A DNA stretch of 64,000 nucleotides from Mesorhizobium sp. NFR06 (lineage in GTDB: Bacteria > Pseudomonadota > Alphaproteobacteria > Rhizobiales > Rhizobiaceae). The stretch's first letter is position 1. Every line of letters starts with the position of its first letter. A model generated the notes under the pieces. It was not told the origin of the DNA and ran no database searches. It saw nothing but the letters and a program-made list of their open reading frames with translations. The position numbers were made by a program, and so were the translations under genes. Positions 19,693 through 28,788 of this stretch are shown here, one piece after another. Location of the stretch: assembly GCF_900115245.1 (NCBI RefSeq), contig NZ_FOVT01000001.1:744001-808000 (forward strand). Reading direction: 5' to 3'.

Positions 19693-20175
19693 TCACTCCC
19701 TCGGCGCGCTCAATCGCCGGTAGGAGACGCCATCGAAAGTTGCCGTCACGAAGCTCTTGACCGACATCTTGCGCTTGCGCCCGTCGCTGCAGGCATAGAG
19801 CGGCCAGCCGGCTTCGCTGCACTCGCTGGCGACGCAGATGCGGGCCACGCAGTTACCTGTGGTCAGCCGAAAGCCGCCCTTGCCGGCGAAGCCCTGCAGC
19901 AGGCTGCCGTCCGCCGAGCGCCATGTCCGTTGCTGGAATTCAGGCCGCAGGGCAAGGGGTTCGAGAGGAGCGGCGAGGTCGGCGGTGCCGGTAACTCCGG
20001 CGAGGAGCAGGCGATAGCGCGCCATGCCGGTCGTGTATGCGGTGATAAGGTCGGATTGGCCCGAATATGCCGTCGCCAGGGCGGAGCGGTCGAGAAGATG
20101 GGAGACATGGATGTCCGCCTCCGATGCCCGCGTCAGGGCAGCGATGACGACAAGGGCCAGGCAGACGCGCAGCAT
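19693..20175 (-). CDS. Putative secreted protein of unknown function
   Basis: A 160-residue protein that I do not recognise. ATG 20175 follows an AGGAA site and gives a signal peptide of about 20 residues (MLRVCLALVVIAALTRASEA). The mature part has a cluster of cysteines in CVARICVASECSEAGWPLYAC (about residues 110-131), which could form disulfides in the periplasm, and a basic patch DGRKRKMSVK near the C-terminus. The next gene upstream on the same strand is 118 bases away, so an operon is not certain. Confidence 0.6.
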   Translation of the reverse strand: MLRVCLALVVIAALTRASEADIHVSHLLDRSALATAYSGQSDLITAYTTGMARYRLLLAGVTGTADLAAPLEPLALRPEFQQRTWRSADGSLLQGFAGKGGFRLTTGNCVARICVASECSEAGWPLYACSDGRKRKMSVKSFVTATFDGVSYRRLSAPRE

Positions 20176-20293
20176 CTCGATTTCCTGCAGCCATACAGAT
20201 CCGGCGTGCCGGGTTGCCCGGCTGCCCTGCGCGTACAATCTTTCCAATCGGCTTTTCGCGCAAGCCACTCCGGTATGCGGGGAAGGCGGCCGG

Positions 20294-20734
20294 TCAACCG
20301 TTGGCGGCCGGCGGCAACTCGAAAAGCGTGGCGCCGTTCTCCCGCCCCCGGTCTATATAGCCGATCACGCGGAACCATTTCCTGACGTCGGGCCTGTCCA
20401 GCCAGCTGCGCGAATGGATGGGAAGGTTGCCGGCAAGGGCCTGGACATGGCGGATGTGCCGTTTGCAGAAGCGGACCGTCGCGGCGTTGAAGAAATCCTC
20501 TTGCGCGGCAAACAGCGTATCTGCGGCGTCCCCGTGCTCATGCCAGGCGATGATCGCCATCGTCCTGTCGCCTTCGACGAGCGCATGCGCCCGGCCTTCC
20601 TTCAGGTTCATCATCAGATTGTCATAGGCGCTTTTGCTGTCCTTGCCGGCCGCCACATATTCCTCCGACATTCGCTTGGACAGGCCGCGGAACACATCTT
20701 CCAAGTCTCCGACCGTCGCCGCGCGTGCTCTCAT
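20294..20734 (-). CDS. Hypothetical protein, possibly GNAT-like
   Basis: A 146-residue protein started at ATG 20734 behind a perfect GGAGGAG site. The N-terminus (RAATVGDLEDVFRGLSKRMSEEY) and the middle (TMAIIAWHEHGDAADTLFAAQEDFF) look like the first helix and core strands of an acetyltransferase-type fold. The C-terminal RKWFRVIGYIDRGRENGATLFEL recalls the end of small phage virion or GNAT-like proteins. No acetyl-CoA loop (RGxGxG) is visible, so enzymatic activity is doubtful. Assignment is by impression only. Confidence 0.5.
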   Translation of the reverse strand: MRARAATVGDLEDVFRGLSKRMSEEYVAAGKDSKSAYDNLMMNLKEGRAHALVEGDRTMAIIAWHEHGDAADTLFAAQEDFFNAATVRFCKRHIRHVQALAGNLPIHSRSWLDRPDVRKWFRVIGYIDRGRENGATLFELPPAANG

Positions 20735-21119
20735 TTCTCCTCCTGACAGCCCGGTAGCAGTTTGCCCCAACGAAGAGGTATCACCAAGAAATGAAAATCC
20801 CCAATCAAGCCAATGCGCGCAATCTCATTCCGCCAGAACGGGGTCGACCCCAGGCCAGGCCCATATATAAGCGCCGGCTTGAGATCGAGCATGCTGTCGG
20901 AAATTCGTGGAGTTCGGGGGAGGTTGCGTCGCGACGGCAAACGGCATCCTATGGTTGAATTCGTCGCCGGCCTGCCATAGAAAGCGAATTTCGACCGGCC
21001 TGAGGAAATCCAGATGTGCCCGAACCTGTAGCCATGATAGGGCTGCGCCGTGTTGGTCCGCGGGCTGTCGGCGAGCAATCGGCCGGTGGATGGTCTGGCT
21101 ACAACGTTAGGGGCATGCA
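20735..21119. other. 385-bp non-coding stretch
   Basis: No gene that I trust is present. A 129-codon minus-strand frame crosses it, but it has no ribosome binding site, overlaps the start of the neighbouring gene and has unnatural composition. There are near-repeats (GAATTCGTCGCCGGCCTG and GAATTTCGACCGGCCTG, about 20962-21001) and a CGGGGTCGACCCC dyad (about 20840-20852). It probably holds the promoter of the epimerase gene. Confidence 0.4.
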
Positions 21120-22139
21120 TTGACGTCGAGCAAGCCGATTCTGATCACCGGCGCAGCCGGCTTCATAGGTTTTCACCTCTGCCACAGGCTGCTTGCCGAG
21201 GGCCGGCAGGTTGTCGGCCTCGATTCCATGAACGAGTATTACGACATCGCCCTGAAGCAGGCGCGGCTCGAACGGCTGAAAGGGTTCCCGAACTTTCGTT
21301 TCGAGCATGTCGATCTCATCGACCGCGACCGCATCTCGGCGCTCTTTGCGTCTGTCGCGCCGGAGGTCGTCGTCAATCTCGCCGCGCAGGCGGGCGTCCG
21401 CTATTCGCTGATCAACCCACATGCCTATGCGGAAAGCAATCTGAGCGGCTTCCTCAATATCCTGGAAGGATGCCGGCACGCCTCGGTCGGCCATCTCGTC
21501 TATGCATCGTCGAGCTCGATCTATGGCGGCAGCACGCGCATGCCGTTCTCGGTGCACGATTCCGCCGACCATCCCCTCAGTCTCTATGCCGCCAGCAAGA
21601 AGGCAAACGAGCTGATGGCCCACACTTACAGCCATCTGTTCGGGCTGCCGACGACGGGCCTGCGTTTCTTCACCGTCTACGGTCCGTGGGGACGGCCCGA
21701 CATGGCGTTGTTCATCTTCACCAAGGCCATCCTCGCCGGTCAGCCGATCGACGTTTTCAATCACGGCAACATGCAGCGCGATTTCACTTACATCGACGAC
21801 GTCGTCGAGGGAGTGGTGCGCGTCATGCGGCATCCCGCGACGCCCAATCCCGATTGGAAGAGTGCCGAGCCGGATCCAGCGACAAGCAAGGCGCCGTTCA
21901 GGATCCACAACATCGGCGACAGTTCGCCCGTTCAGCTGGGCCGGCTGATCGACCTGCTGGAAGAGGCGCTGGGGCGGAAGGCAATCCGCAACATGATGCC
22001 GCTTCAGCCTGGCGACGTGCTGGCGACCTTCGCCGACGTGACCTCGCTCGAGGCGGTGACCGGCTTCAAGCCCACGATTCCGATCGAGATCGGCGTCCCG
22101 CGTTTCGTGGAATGGTATCGGGACTTCTATCGCGTCTGA
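21120..22139 (+). CDS. NAD-dependent sugar-nucleotide epimerase, UDP-glucuronate 4-epimerase type
   Basis: A 339-residue extended SDR enzyme. The N-terminal Rossmann motif is ITGAAGFIGFHL (residues 8-19). The active-site Ser/Tyr/Lys are in YASSSSIYGG and LYAASKKANE. DSMNEYYD after the second strand, and FRFEHVDLIDRD and LRFFTVYGPWGRPDMA further on, are characteristic of UDP-glucuronate/galacturonate 4-epimerases (LpsL/CapI type), which supply galacturonate for lipopolysaccharide or exopolysaccharide. The start is TTG at 21120, seven bases after AGGGG; no in-frame ATG lies close by. No glycosyltransferase genes are adjacent. Confidence 0.87.
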   Translation: MTSSKPILITGAAGFIGFHLCHRLLAEGRQVVGLDSMNEYYDIALKQARLERLKGFPNFRFEHVDLIDRDRISALFASVAPEVVVNLAAQAGVRYSLINPHAYAESNLSGFLNILEGCRHASVGHLVYASSSSIYGGSTRMPFSVHDSADHPLSLYAASKKANELMAHTYSHLFGLPTTGLRFFTVYGPWGRPDMALFIFTKAILAGQPIDVFNHGNMQRDFTYIDDVVEGVVRVMRHPATPNPDWKSAEPDPATSKAPFRIHNIGDSSPVQLGRLIDLLEEALGRKAIRNMMPLQPGDVLATFADVTSLEAVTGFKPTIPIEIGVPRFVEWYRDFYRV

Positions 22140-22185
22140 TAGGCCGCCTGGGCGGCGGGGGTTTGCTCGCGGCCGCAGCGTACAT

Positions 22186-22292
22186 TAGGGCTTTTCACCG
22201 TTTCACGGAAACGGCGAAACGCTCTATCTCTTTGTTTTAACGCAATTCCTGACGGAAAACCGTTTCATACTTTTCCTGGAATTGCGCTAGCG
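22186..22292 (-). repeat. ~105-bp dispersed intergenic repeat, copy 2
   Basis: Read on the minus strand this matches copy 1 at 12442-12548 from GCAATTCCAGGAAAAG through GAAACGGTTTTCC, ACAAAGAGATAG and GTGAAACGGTGAA. As in copy 1, one edge overlaps the TAG stop codon of a leftward gene (22287-22289). Confidence 0.85.
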
Positions 22293-23597
22293 GCCGGTGG
22301 TGGTGGCCTGCCTGTCGATCCAGAGCGCGATCAACGTGCAAACGGCGCCCGAAAGCAGATAGGCGCCGGCGGCGATGAGGCCGAAACTGCCGGCCATCAG
22401 CAGCGCCGCGAGCGGCGCGAAACCGGCGCCGAACATCCAGGCGAGATCGGAGGTGACGGCGGAGCCGGTGTAGCGGTGGTGACGCGAAAAGCTCGATGCG
22501 ACGATGCCCGAGGACTGTCCGAAGCTCAGGCCCAGCAGGATGAAGCCCAGCACCATGAACACCGTCTCGCCGATGGCGCCGCCGTTGAGAAGCTGCGGGG
22601 CAAAGCCGCTGAAGATGGCGATGGTGATGGCCGAGCCGCCGAGCAGGTTGCGGCGTCCGACACGATCGGCCAGCGGACCCGATGCGACGATTGCCGCAAT
22701 GCCGAACAGCGCGCTCACCGCCTCGATCACCAGGAAACGCTCCGGTCCCTCATTGGTGAACAGGAACACCCACGACAGTGGAAACACCGTCACCATATGG
22801 AACAGGGCGAAGCTGGCCAGCGGCGCGAAGGCGCCGACGACGACGTTGCGGCCTTCCGTCCGGATCATCTCCCTGATGCGCGTCGGCTGCAGGTCGCCGC
22901 TCTCGTAGAGTTTCGAGAATTCGGGCGTGACGACGATGCGCAGTCTGGCAAAAAGCGCCACGACGTTGATCGCGAACGCAACGAAGAAAGGATAGCGCCA
23001 GCCCCAGGCGAAGAAGTCGTCGGCCGACAGGTTGGCGACGAAGAAGGCGAACAGCGAGCTTGCCACGATGAGCCCGATCGGCGCGCCGAGCTGCGGGATC
23101 ATCGCATAGATGCCGCGCCGGTTCTGCGGCGCATTCAGCGCCAGCAGGGAGGGCAACCCGTCCCATGTCCCGCCGAGCGCCAGGCCCTGTCCGATGCGGG
23201 TCAGCGCCAGCAGCCAGGCGGCAACCGCACCGACATCCTCATACGAGGGAAGGAACGCCATGGCGACAGTCGAGGTGCCGAGCAGGAAGAGCGCTATCGT
23301 TAGCTTGGCGCCACGGCCATAGGCGCGGTCGGCCGCCATGAACAGCACGGTGCCGAAGGGGCGCGCGATGAAGGCCAGCGCGAATATGGCGAAGGAATAA
23401 AGCGTTCCGATCAGCGGATCATGTATTGGAAACACAAGCTTGGGGAACACGATCACGGAAGCGATCGCATAGACGAAGAAGTCGAAGAACTCCGACGTCC
23501 GGCCGATGATCACGCCGACGGCGATATCGCCGGCGCTGACCTGGCCGTGATGCGACCCGATCAGCTTGCTGTCAGTTTCGGCAGTCGTCTCAGCCAT
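22287..23597 (-). CDS. MFS transporter, metabolite:H+ symporter type
   Basis: A 436-residue major-facilitator carrier with about twelve membrane helices. Signatures: GRTSEFFDFFVYAIAS in helix 1 (the MHS-type acidic pair), the loop 2-3 region RPFGTVLFMAADRAYGRGAKL, and the loop 8-9 region GPLADRVGRRNLLGGSA. ATG 23597 was chosen because the frame further upstream has no family-like sequence. It is divergent from cyoA across 190 bases that hold a 21-bp dyad. MFS genes of this kind are often seen beside cyo operons in Rhizobiales and Burkholderia; the substrate is unknown. Confidence 0.85.
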   Translation of the reverse strand: MAETTAETDSKLIGSHHGQVSAGDIAVGVIIGRTSEFFDFFVYAIASVIVFPKLVFPIHDPLIGTLYSFAIFALAFIARPFGTVLFMAADRAYGRGAKLTIALFLLGTSTVAMAFLPSYEDVGAVAAWLLALTRIGQGLALGGTWDGLPSLLALNAPQNRRGIYAMIPQLGAPIGLIVASSLFAFFVANLSADDFFAWGWRYPFFVAFAINVVALFARLRIVVTPEFSKLYESGDLQPTRIREMIRTEGRNVVVGAFAPLASFALFHMVTVFPLSWVFLFTNEGPERFLVIEAVSALFGIAAIVASGPLADRVGRRNLLGGSAITIAIFSGFAPQLLNGGAIGETVFMVLGFILLGLSFGQSSGIVASSFSRHHRYTGSAVTSDLAWMFGAGFAPLAALLMAGSFGLIAAGAYLLSGAVCTLIALWIDRQATTTGR

Positions 23598-23676
23598 TTT
23601 TGTCCGTCGCCATGAAGCTCGGTGCGGGTCATCGCATTGTGCGCCGCACACTTTCGCCAAAGCCGCGGCGGCTGGG

Positions 23677-23697
23677 CATTGGACAAATTGTCCAATG
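23677..23697. promoter_or_regulatory. 21-bp perfect dyad between the MFS gene and cyoA
   Basis: CATTGGACA-AAT-TGTCCAATG has nine-base perfect arms and a three-base centre. It lies 80 bases before the MFS start and 90 bases before cyoA, and a further TTGTCC follows at 23698-23703. This looks like an operator for a dimeric regulator controlling one or both divergent genes. The regulator is not identified. Confidence 0.65.
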
Positions 23698-23787
23698 TTG
23701 TCCCTTCGTCGCCAGCGGTAGCCGTTGATCGATACCGCATTGCAACATGAAGACCCTGTTGCGGCGGGTCATCGAGGGCAGCGTTTG

Positions 23788-24969
23788 ATGCAACGATCCG
23801 GAGCCTTGCTTCTGTTTCCCCTGGCCGTGCTGCTGAGCGGCTGCGACTTCGTCGTGCTGGCGCCGGCGGGCGACGTAGCGGCGCAGCAGCGCGACCTGCT
23901 CGTCGTTTCGACCATGCTGATGCTGCTCATCATCGTGCCGGTCATGGCACTGACCGTGTTCTTTGCCTGGCGCTACCGGCAATCCAACGCCAAGGCGGCC
24001 TACACACCCGACTGGGACCATTCGACCAAGCTGGAACTGGTGATCTGGGCGGCGCCCCTGCTCATCGTCATCTGCCTTGGCGCGCTCACCTGGCTCGGCA
24101 CGCATCTGCTTGACCCTTACCGGCGCATCGATCGGATCGAGCCAGGACAGTTGGTCACGCAGAACCACAAGCCGCTCCGGGTCGAGGTCGTCGCGCTCGA
24201 CTGGAAATGGCTCTTCATCTATCCGGACTACGGCATCGCCTCCGTCAACGAACTGGCGGCGCCGGTCAACCAGCCGATCGACTTCCGCATCACCTCGTCC
24301 ACGGTGATGAACTCCTTCTACATTCCCGCCCTTGCCGGGCAGATCTACGCCATGCCGGGCATGGAGACGAAGCTGCACGCCGTCATCAACCGTCCGGGCA
24401 CCTATACCGGCTTCTCGGCCAATTACAGCGGTGCCGGCTTCTCCGGCATGCGCTTTGCCTTCCACGGCCTCTCCGACCAGGCCTTCGCTGAGTGGGTGGC
24501 GCAAAGCAGAAGCGCGCGGGACACGCTTAGCCGCGACAATTATCTCGAGCTCGAACGTCCGAGCGAGAACGAGCCGGTCCGCCATTATGCCTCCGTCGAT
24601 CCCGATCTCTACGGCGCCATCCTCAACCTGTGCGTCGAGCGCGGCAAGATGTGCATGAACGAGATGATGTCGATCGACGCCAGGGGCGGACTTGGGCTGG
24701 CCGGCGTGCGCAACACCTTGCCGTTGCAATATGACAAGCTCGCCCGCCGCGGCGCGGTGTTCGGTAACGACCCGTCCTACGTCGCCAGCATCTGCACGGC
24801 GGAAGAGGCGGCCGCCGCCTCGCGCGCAGCCAGCGATGCCGACGTGAAATATTGGCCGGTGCGCGATCTTTCCCCGCTGCGCGGGGCGGGGCTGCTCGGC
24901 CCTGGGACAGGCAGCCGCCGCGCCGACGCCGAGACGCCGTCGCTCGGCCTGCTGCGCTTCGAATTGTGA
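23788..24969 (+). CDS. cyoA: Cytochrome bo-type ubiquinol oxidase subunit II
   Basis: A 393-residue lipoprotein subunit. The start at ATG 23788 gives a lipoprotein signal (LAVLLSGC, Cys near residue 18), followed by two membrane helices (about 38-60 and 82-103) and a periplasmic cupredoxin domain with [23 protein letters not shown] and [20 protein letters not shown]. The paired cysteines of a CuA centre are absent, so the donor is quinol, not cytochrome c. The C-terminal extension of about 110 residues is longer than the E. coli version. First gene of cyoABCD-surf1-regBA. Confidence 0.95.
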   Translation: MQRSGALLLFPLAVLLSGCDFVVLAPAGDVAAQQRDLLVVSTMLMLLIIVPVMALTVFFAWRYRQSNAKAAYTPDWDHSTKLELVIWAAPLLIVICLGALTWLGTHLLDPYRRIDRIEPGQLVTQNHKPLRVEVVALDWKWLFIYPDYGIASVNELAAPVNQPIDFRITSSTVMNSFYIPALAGQIYAMPGMETKLHAVINRPGTYTGFSANYSGAGFSGMRFAFHGLSDQAFAEWVAQSRSARDTLSRDNYLELERPSENEPVRHYASVDPDLYGAILNLCVERGKMCMNEMMSIDARGGLGLAGVRNTLPLQYDKLARRGAVFGNDPSYVASICTAEEAAAASRAASDADVKYWPVRDLSPLRGAGLLGPGTGSRRADAETPSLGLLRFEL

Positions 24970-24979
24970 GGGATGGCGG

Positions 24980-26977
24980 ATGCCTGAGACGCTGACCAAA
25001 TTCATCTTCGGCCGCCTCACTCTGGAGTCGCTGCCGCTGCATGAGCCGATCGTGGTCGGCACCTTCATCGTGGTGGCGCTCGGCGGCCTGGCGGTGCTCG
25101 GCGCCATCACCTATTTCAAGCTTTGGGGCTATTTGTGGCGCGAGTGGTTCACCAGCGTCGACCACAAGAAGATCGGCATCATGTATATGGCGCTCGGCCT
25201 CGTCATGCTGCTGCGCGGCTTTTCCGACGCCATCATGATGCGCCTGCAGCAGGCCATCGCCTTCAACGGCTCCGAAGGCTATCTCAACGCCCATCACTAC
25301 GACCAGATCTTCACCGCCCATGGCGTGATCATGATCTTCTTCGTGGCGATGCCTTTTGTCACCGGGTTGATGAACTTCGTCATGCCGCTGCAGATCGGCG
25401 CGCGCGACGTCTCCTTCCCCTTCCTCAACAATTTCAGCTTCTGGATGACGGTTGGCGGCGCCATCCTGGTCATGGCCTCGCTGTTCGTCGGCGAATTCGC
25501 CCGCACCGGCTGGCTGGCCTACCCGCCGCTCTCAGGCATCAATTACAGTCCCGACGTCGGCGTCGATTATTACATATGGGCGCTGCAGGTTGCCGGCGTC
25601 GGCACGACGCTGTCCGGCATCAATCTGATCTGCACCATCATCAAGATGCGCGCGCCTGGCATGACGATGATGCGCATGCCTATCTTCACCTGGACTTCGC
25701 TCTGCACCAACGTGCTGATCGTGGCCTCGTTTCCGGTGCTGACGGCGGTGCTCACGCTGCTCGCGCTCGACCGCTATGTCGGCACCAACTTCTTCACCAA
25801 CGACTTCGGCGGCAACCCGATGATGTATGTGAACCTCATCTGGATATGGGGTCACCCGGAGGTCTACATCCTCATCCTGCCGCTGTTCGGCGTCTTTTCC
25901 GAGGTCACCTCGACCTTCTCCGGCAAGCGCCTGTTCGGCTACACCTCGATGGTCTACGCCACGGTGGTTATCACCATCCTGTCCTATCTGGTCTGGCTGC
26001 ACCACTTCTTCACCATGGGCTCCGGAGCCAGCGTCAATTCTTTCTTCGGCATCACCACGATGATCATCTCGATCCCGACCGGGGCGAAGATCTTCAACTG
26101 GCTTTTCACCATGTATCGCGGCCGCATCCGCTTCGAACTTCCGATGATGTGGACGGTGGCCTTCATGCTCACCTTCGTCGTCGGCGGGATGACCGGCGTG
26201 CTGCTTGCCGTGCCGCCGGCCGACTTCGTGTTGCACAACAGCCTGTTCCTGATCGCGCATTTCCACAACGTCATCATCGGCGGCGTGCTCTTCGGCCTGT
26301 TCGCCGGCATCGCCTACTGGTGGCCCAAGGCCTTCGGCTTCAAGCTCGATCCGTTCTGGGGCAAGGTCTCGTTCTGGTGCTGGGTGGTCGGCTTCTGGTT
26401 CGCCTTCATGCCGCTCTACATCCTCGGCCTGATGGGCGTGACGCGCCGCATGCGCGTCTTCGACGACCCGTCGCTGCAGATCTGGTTCGTGATCGCCGCC
26501 TTCGGCGCGGTGCTGATCGCTTGCGGCATCGCCGCCTTTCTGGTGCAGATCTTCGTCTCGATCCGCAAGCGTGCTGAGCTGGCCGATCTCACCGGCGATC
26601 CCTGGCATGGCCGCACGCTCGAATGGTCGACCTCCTCGCCGCCGCCGGCCTACAACTTCGCCTTCACCCCCATCATCCGCGACAACGACGCCTGGTGGGC
26701 TATGAAGAAGGCGGGCTACCGGCGCCCGCTCTCCGGCTTCAAGCCGATCCACATGCCGCGCAACACCGGCACCGGGGTGATCCTCGCCGCCTTCAGCGTC
26801 GCGCTCGGCTTCGGCCTGATCTGGTACATCTGGTGGCTGGCGGCGTTGAGCTTCGTCTGCCTCATCGCTACCGCGATCGGCCATACCTTCAACTATCACC
26901 GCGACTTCGACATCCCGGCTGCCGAGGTCGCGCAAACGGAAGAGGCGAGGACGACGCTCCTCGCCGCCCAGGGCTAG
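24980..26977 (+). CDS. cyoB: Cytochrome bo-type ubiquinol oxidase subunit I
   Basis: A 665-residue haem-copper oxidase catalytic subunit that reduces oxygen and pumps protons. Signatures: the low-spin haem His region [35 protein letters not shown] (CuB His and the cross-linked Tyr), the pair of His in [10 protein letters not shown], and [13 protein letters not shown] for the haem ligands. The N-terminal helix and extended C-terminus match quinol oxidases. It starts ten bases after the cyoA stop behind GAGGGA. Confidence 0.97.
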   Translation: MPETLTKFIFGRLTLESLPLHEPIVVGTFIVVALGGLAVLGAITYFKLWGYLWREWFTSVDHKKIGIMYMALGLVMLLRGFSDAIMMRLQQAIAFNGSEGYLNAHHYDQIFTAHGVIMIFFVAMPFVTGLMNFVMPLQIGARDVSFPFLNNFSFWMTVGGAILVMASLFVGEFARTGWLAYPPLSGINYSPDVGVDYYIWALQVAGVGTTLSGINLICTIIKMRAPGMTMMRMPIFTWTSLCTNVLIVASFPVLTAVLTLLALDRYVGTNFFTNDFGGNPMMYVNLIWIWGHPEVYILILPLFGVFSEVTSTFSGKRLFGYTSMVYATVVITILSYLVWLHHFFTMGSGASVNSFFGITTMIISIPTGAKIFNWLFTMYRGRIRFELPMMWTVAFMLTFVVGGMTGVLLAVPPADFVLHNSLFLIAHFHNVIIGGVLFGLFAGIAYWWPKAFGFKLDPFWGKVSFWCWVVGFWFAFMPLYILGLMGVTRRMRVFDDPSLQIWFVIAAFGAVLIACGIAAFLVQIFVSIRKRAELADLTGDPWHGRTLEWSTSSPPPAYNFAFTPIIRDNDAWWAMKKAGYRRPLSGFKPIHMPRNTGTGVILAAFSVALGFGLIWYIWWLAALSFVCLIATAIGHTFNYHRDFDIPAAEVAQTEEARTTLLAAQG

Positions 26978-26987
26978 GGTTTTGAGC

Positions 26988-27614
26988 ATGACATCGACGG
27001 CAATCACGGCCGACGCCGAACCGGTCTTTCACCTGGAAGAGGAGCATGCGCACGCCGAAGGCGGCAGCACCATGCTCGGCTTCTGGCTCTATCTGATGAG
27101 CGACTGCCTGGTCTTCGCGATGCTGTTCGCCGCCTTTGGCGTGCTCGGTGGCAACTACGCGGCGGGGCCGGCGCCGAAGGACCTGTTCGACCTGGGACTG
27201 GTGGCCGTCAACACCACCATGCTGCTTTGCTCCTCGATCACCTATGGCTTTGCCATGCTGACCATGGACAAGGGCCGGGTCGCGGCAACGCAAGGCTGGC
27301 TTGTCGTCACCATGCTCTTCGGCCTCGGGTTCCTGTCCATTGAGCTCTACGAATTCGCGCACATGATCCATGAGGGCGCGACGCCGCAGCGCAGCGCCTT
27401 CCTGTCCTCCTTCTTCACCCTGGTCGGCACGCACGGCCTGCACGTCACCTTCGGCATAGTCTGGATGGTGACGCTGATGGTGCAGGTCGCGAGATACGGT
27501 CTCATTGAGGCCAACCGCCGCCGGCTGATGTGCCTCTCAATGTTCTGGCACTTCCTCGACGTCGTCTGGATCGGCGTCTTCACCTTCGTCTATCTGATGG
27601 GGATGCTGCGATGA
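26988..27614 (+). CDS. cyoC: Cytochrome bo-type ubiquinol oxidase subunit III
   Basis: A 208-residue membrane protein with five helices, as in the family. Conserved parts: GFWLYLMSDCLVFAMLFAAF in helix 1, LLCSSITYGFAML, GFLSIELYEFAHMIHEG and the THGLHVTFGIVWM segment. ATG 26988 lies after AGGG; a TTG six bases earlier in frame is possible but less likely. The stop overlaps the cyoD start. Confidence 0.95.
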   Translation: MTSTAITADAEPVFHLEEEHAHAEGGSTMLGFWLYLMSDCLVFAMLFAAFGVLGGNYAAGPAPKDLFDLGLVAVNTTMLLCSSITYGFAMLTMDKGRVAATQGWLVVTMLFGLGFLSIELYEFAHMIHEGATPQRSAFLSSFFTLVGTHGLHVTFGIVWMVTLMVQVARYGLIEANRRRLMCLSMFWHFLDVVWIGVFTFVYLMGMLR

Positions 27615-27985
27615 GCGCTCATGATCATGCCGATCACGGCCACCTGCATGGCGGCGCCGCGCATGGCTCGCTGAAGGGCTATCTGATCGGCTTCGTCCTG
27701 TCGGTGATCCTGACCGCCATCCCGTTCTGGATGGTGATGACCGGCGCCATCGACAACAAGCAGGCCACGGCCATCATCGTCATGGCCTTCGCCGTGGTGC
27801 AGATCGTTGTGCACATGGTCTTCTTCCTGCACATGACCCCCGCTTCGGAAGGCGGATGGTCGATGCTGGCGCTCATCTTCACGGTAGTCCTCGTGGTCAT
27901 CGTGCTGAGCGGCTCGCTCTGGGTGATGTACCACCTCAACGCCAACATGATGCCGGGCCTCCACGAGATGCGGCAGATGCCATGA
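27611..27985 (+). CDS. cyoD: Cytochrome bo-type ubiquinol oxidase subunit IV
   Basis: A 124-residue small subunit with a His-rich N-terminus (HDHADHGHLHGG) and three helices, containing GYLIGFVLSVILTAIPFWMVM and IVVHMVFFLHM, the family hallmarks. It overlaps cyoC by four bases and surf1 by four bases. No cyoE (haem O synthase) gene follows; that enzyme must be encoded elsewhere. Confidence 0.94.
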   Translation: MSAHDHADHGHLHGGAAHGSLKGYLIGFVLSVILTAIPFWMVMTGAIDNKQATAIIVMAFAVVQIVVHMVFFLHMTPASEGGWSMLALIFTVVLVVIVLSGSLWVMYHLNANMMPGLHEMRQMP

Positions 27986-28788
27986 GCCGTGTGTCAGATG
28001 CGGGGAAGGCCGGCGTCGAGGGCATGATCGGCCGGGCGGGTATCGGCTCCTATGACGCGCCGTCGAAGGGCTCTGCGTCGCGACTGTTCCTTGTGCTGCT
28101 CGCGCTTCTCGGCGTTCTGGTATTTCTCGGCCTTGGCATCTGGCAGCTTGAAAGACGCGTCTGGAAGCTCGACCTGATCGCCCGCGTCGATCAGCGCATT
28201 CATGCGCCGGTCGTCGATGCCCCGGGCCCCGAAACCTGGAGCGGCATCAACGCTGCCTCGTTCGAGTACCGCCATGTGAAGCTGGGAGGGCAGTTTCAAA
28301 GCGGCGCCAACACCCTGGTGCAGGCGGTGACCGAGCTTGGCGGCGGTTATTGGGTGTTGACGCCGATGCGCAGCGACCGCGGTTTCATGGTCCTCGTCAA
28401 CCGGGGCTTCATCCCGCGGGAGCGCAAGGCGGAGTTCGAGCGGGAGAGTGGCGGGTTCACCTCGCCGGCGGTGGTTGAAGGGCTGCTGCGTATCAGCGAA
28501 CCCGGCGGCGGTTTCCTGCGCAGCAACGATCCGGCGGCCAATCGCTGGTATTCGCGCGACGTCGATGCCATCGCAAAGGCGCGCGGCCTGACCGATGTCG
28601 CGCCTTATTTCGTCGATTCCGAGGCGTCCAGCGCGGCTGGCTGGCCGCGCGGCGGGCTCACCGTCGTCACCTTCCGCAACAGCCATCTCGTCTACGCTTT
28701 GACCTGGTTTGCCCTTGCGGCGATGCTGGCGATCGCTCTCGCCAGGCCAATCTTCGCCGGCCGCCGGCGGCGGGGCACGACAAGATGA
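27982..28788 (+). CDS. SURF1-family oxidase assembly protein
   Basis: A 268-residue inner-membrane protein with one helix near each end (about 36-54 and 237-255) and a periplasmic middle. GIWQLERRVWKLDLI after the first helix, the GYWVLTPM segment, VNRGFIP and the C-terminal HLVYALTWFALAAMLAIA are SURF1 signatures. SURF1 proteins help insert haem into haem-copper oxidases, so the place between cyoD and the regulators fits maturation of this quinol oxidase. It overlaps cyoD and regB by four bases each, showing translational coupling. Confidence 0.93.
   Translation: MSRVSDAGKAGVEGMIGRAGIGSYDAPSKGSASRLFLVLLALLGVLVFLGLGIWQLERRVWKLDLIARVDQRIHAPVVDAPGPETWSGINAASFEYRHVKLGGQFQSGANTLVQAVTELGGGYWVLTPMRSDRGFMVLVNRGFIPRERKAEFERESGGFTSPAVVEGLLRISEPGGGFLRSNDPAANRWYSRDVDAIAKARGLTDVAPYFVDSEASSAAGWPRGGLTVVTFRNSHLVYALTWFALAAMLAIALARPIFAGRRRRGTTR

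Noticed and set aside
20294..20734. Prophage remnant because of a virion-like C-terminus
   Set aside because: No other phage gene, integrase or att site lies nearby; one short resemblance is not enough.
20731..21120. 129-codon minus-strand frame upstream of the epimerase gene
   Set aside because: No ribosome binding site, no domain, and it overlaps the beginning of the next gene; treated as non-coding.
23629..25110. 493-codon minus-strand frame over cyoA
   Set aside because: Antisense of cyoA, which has unambiguous family motifs; no family features in the antisense product.
25532..27007. 491-codon minus-strand frame over cyoB
   Set aside because: Asp/Glu/His-rich shadow of a certain gene.
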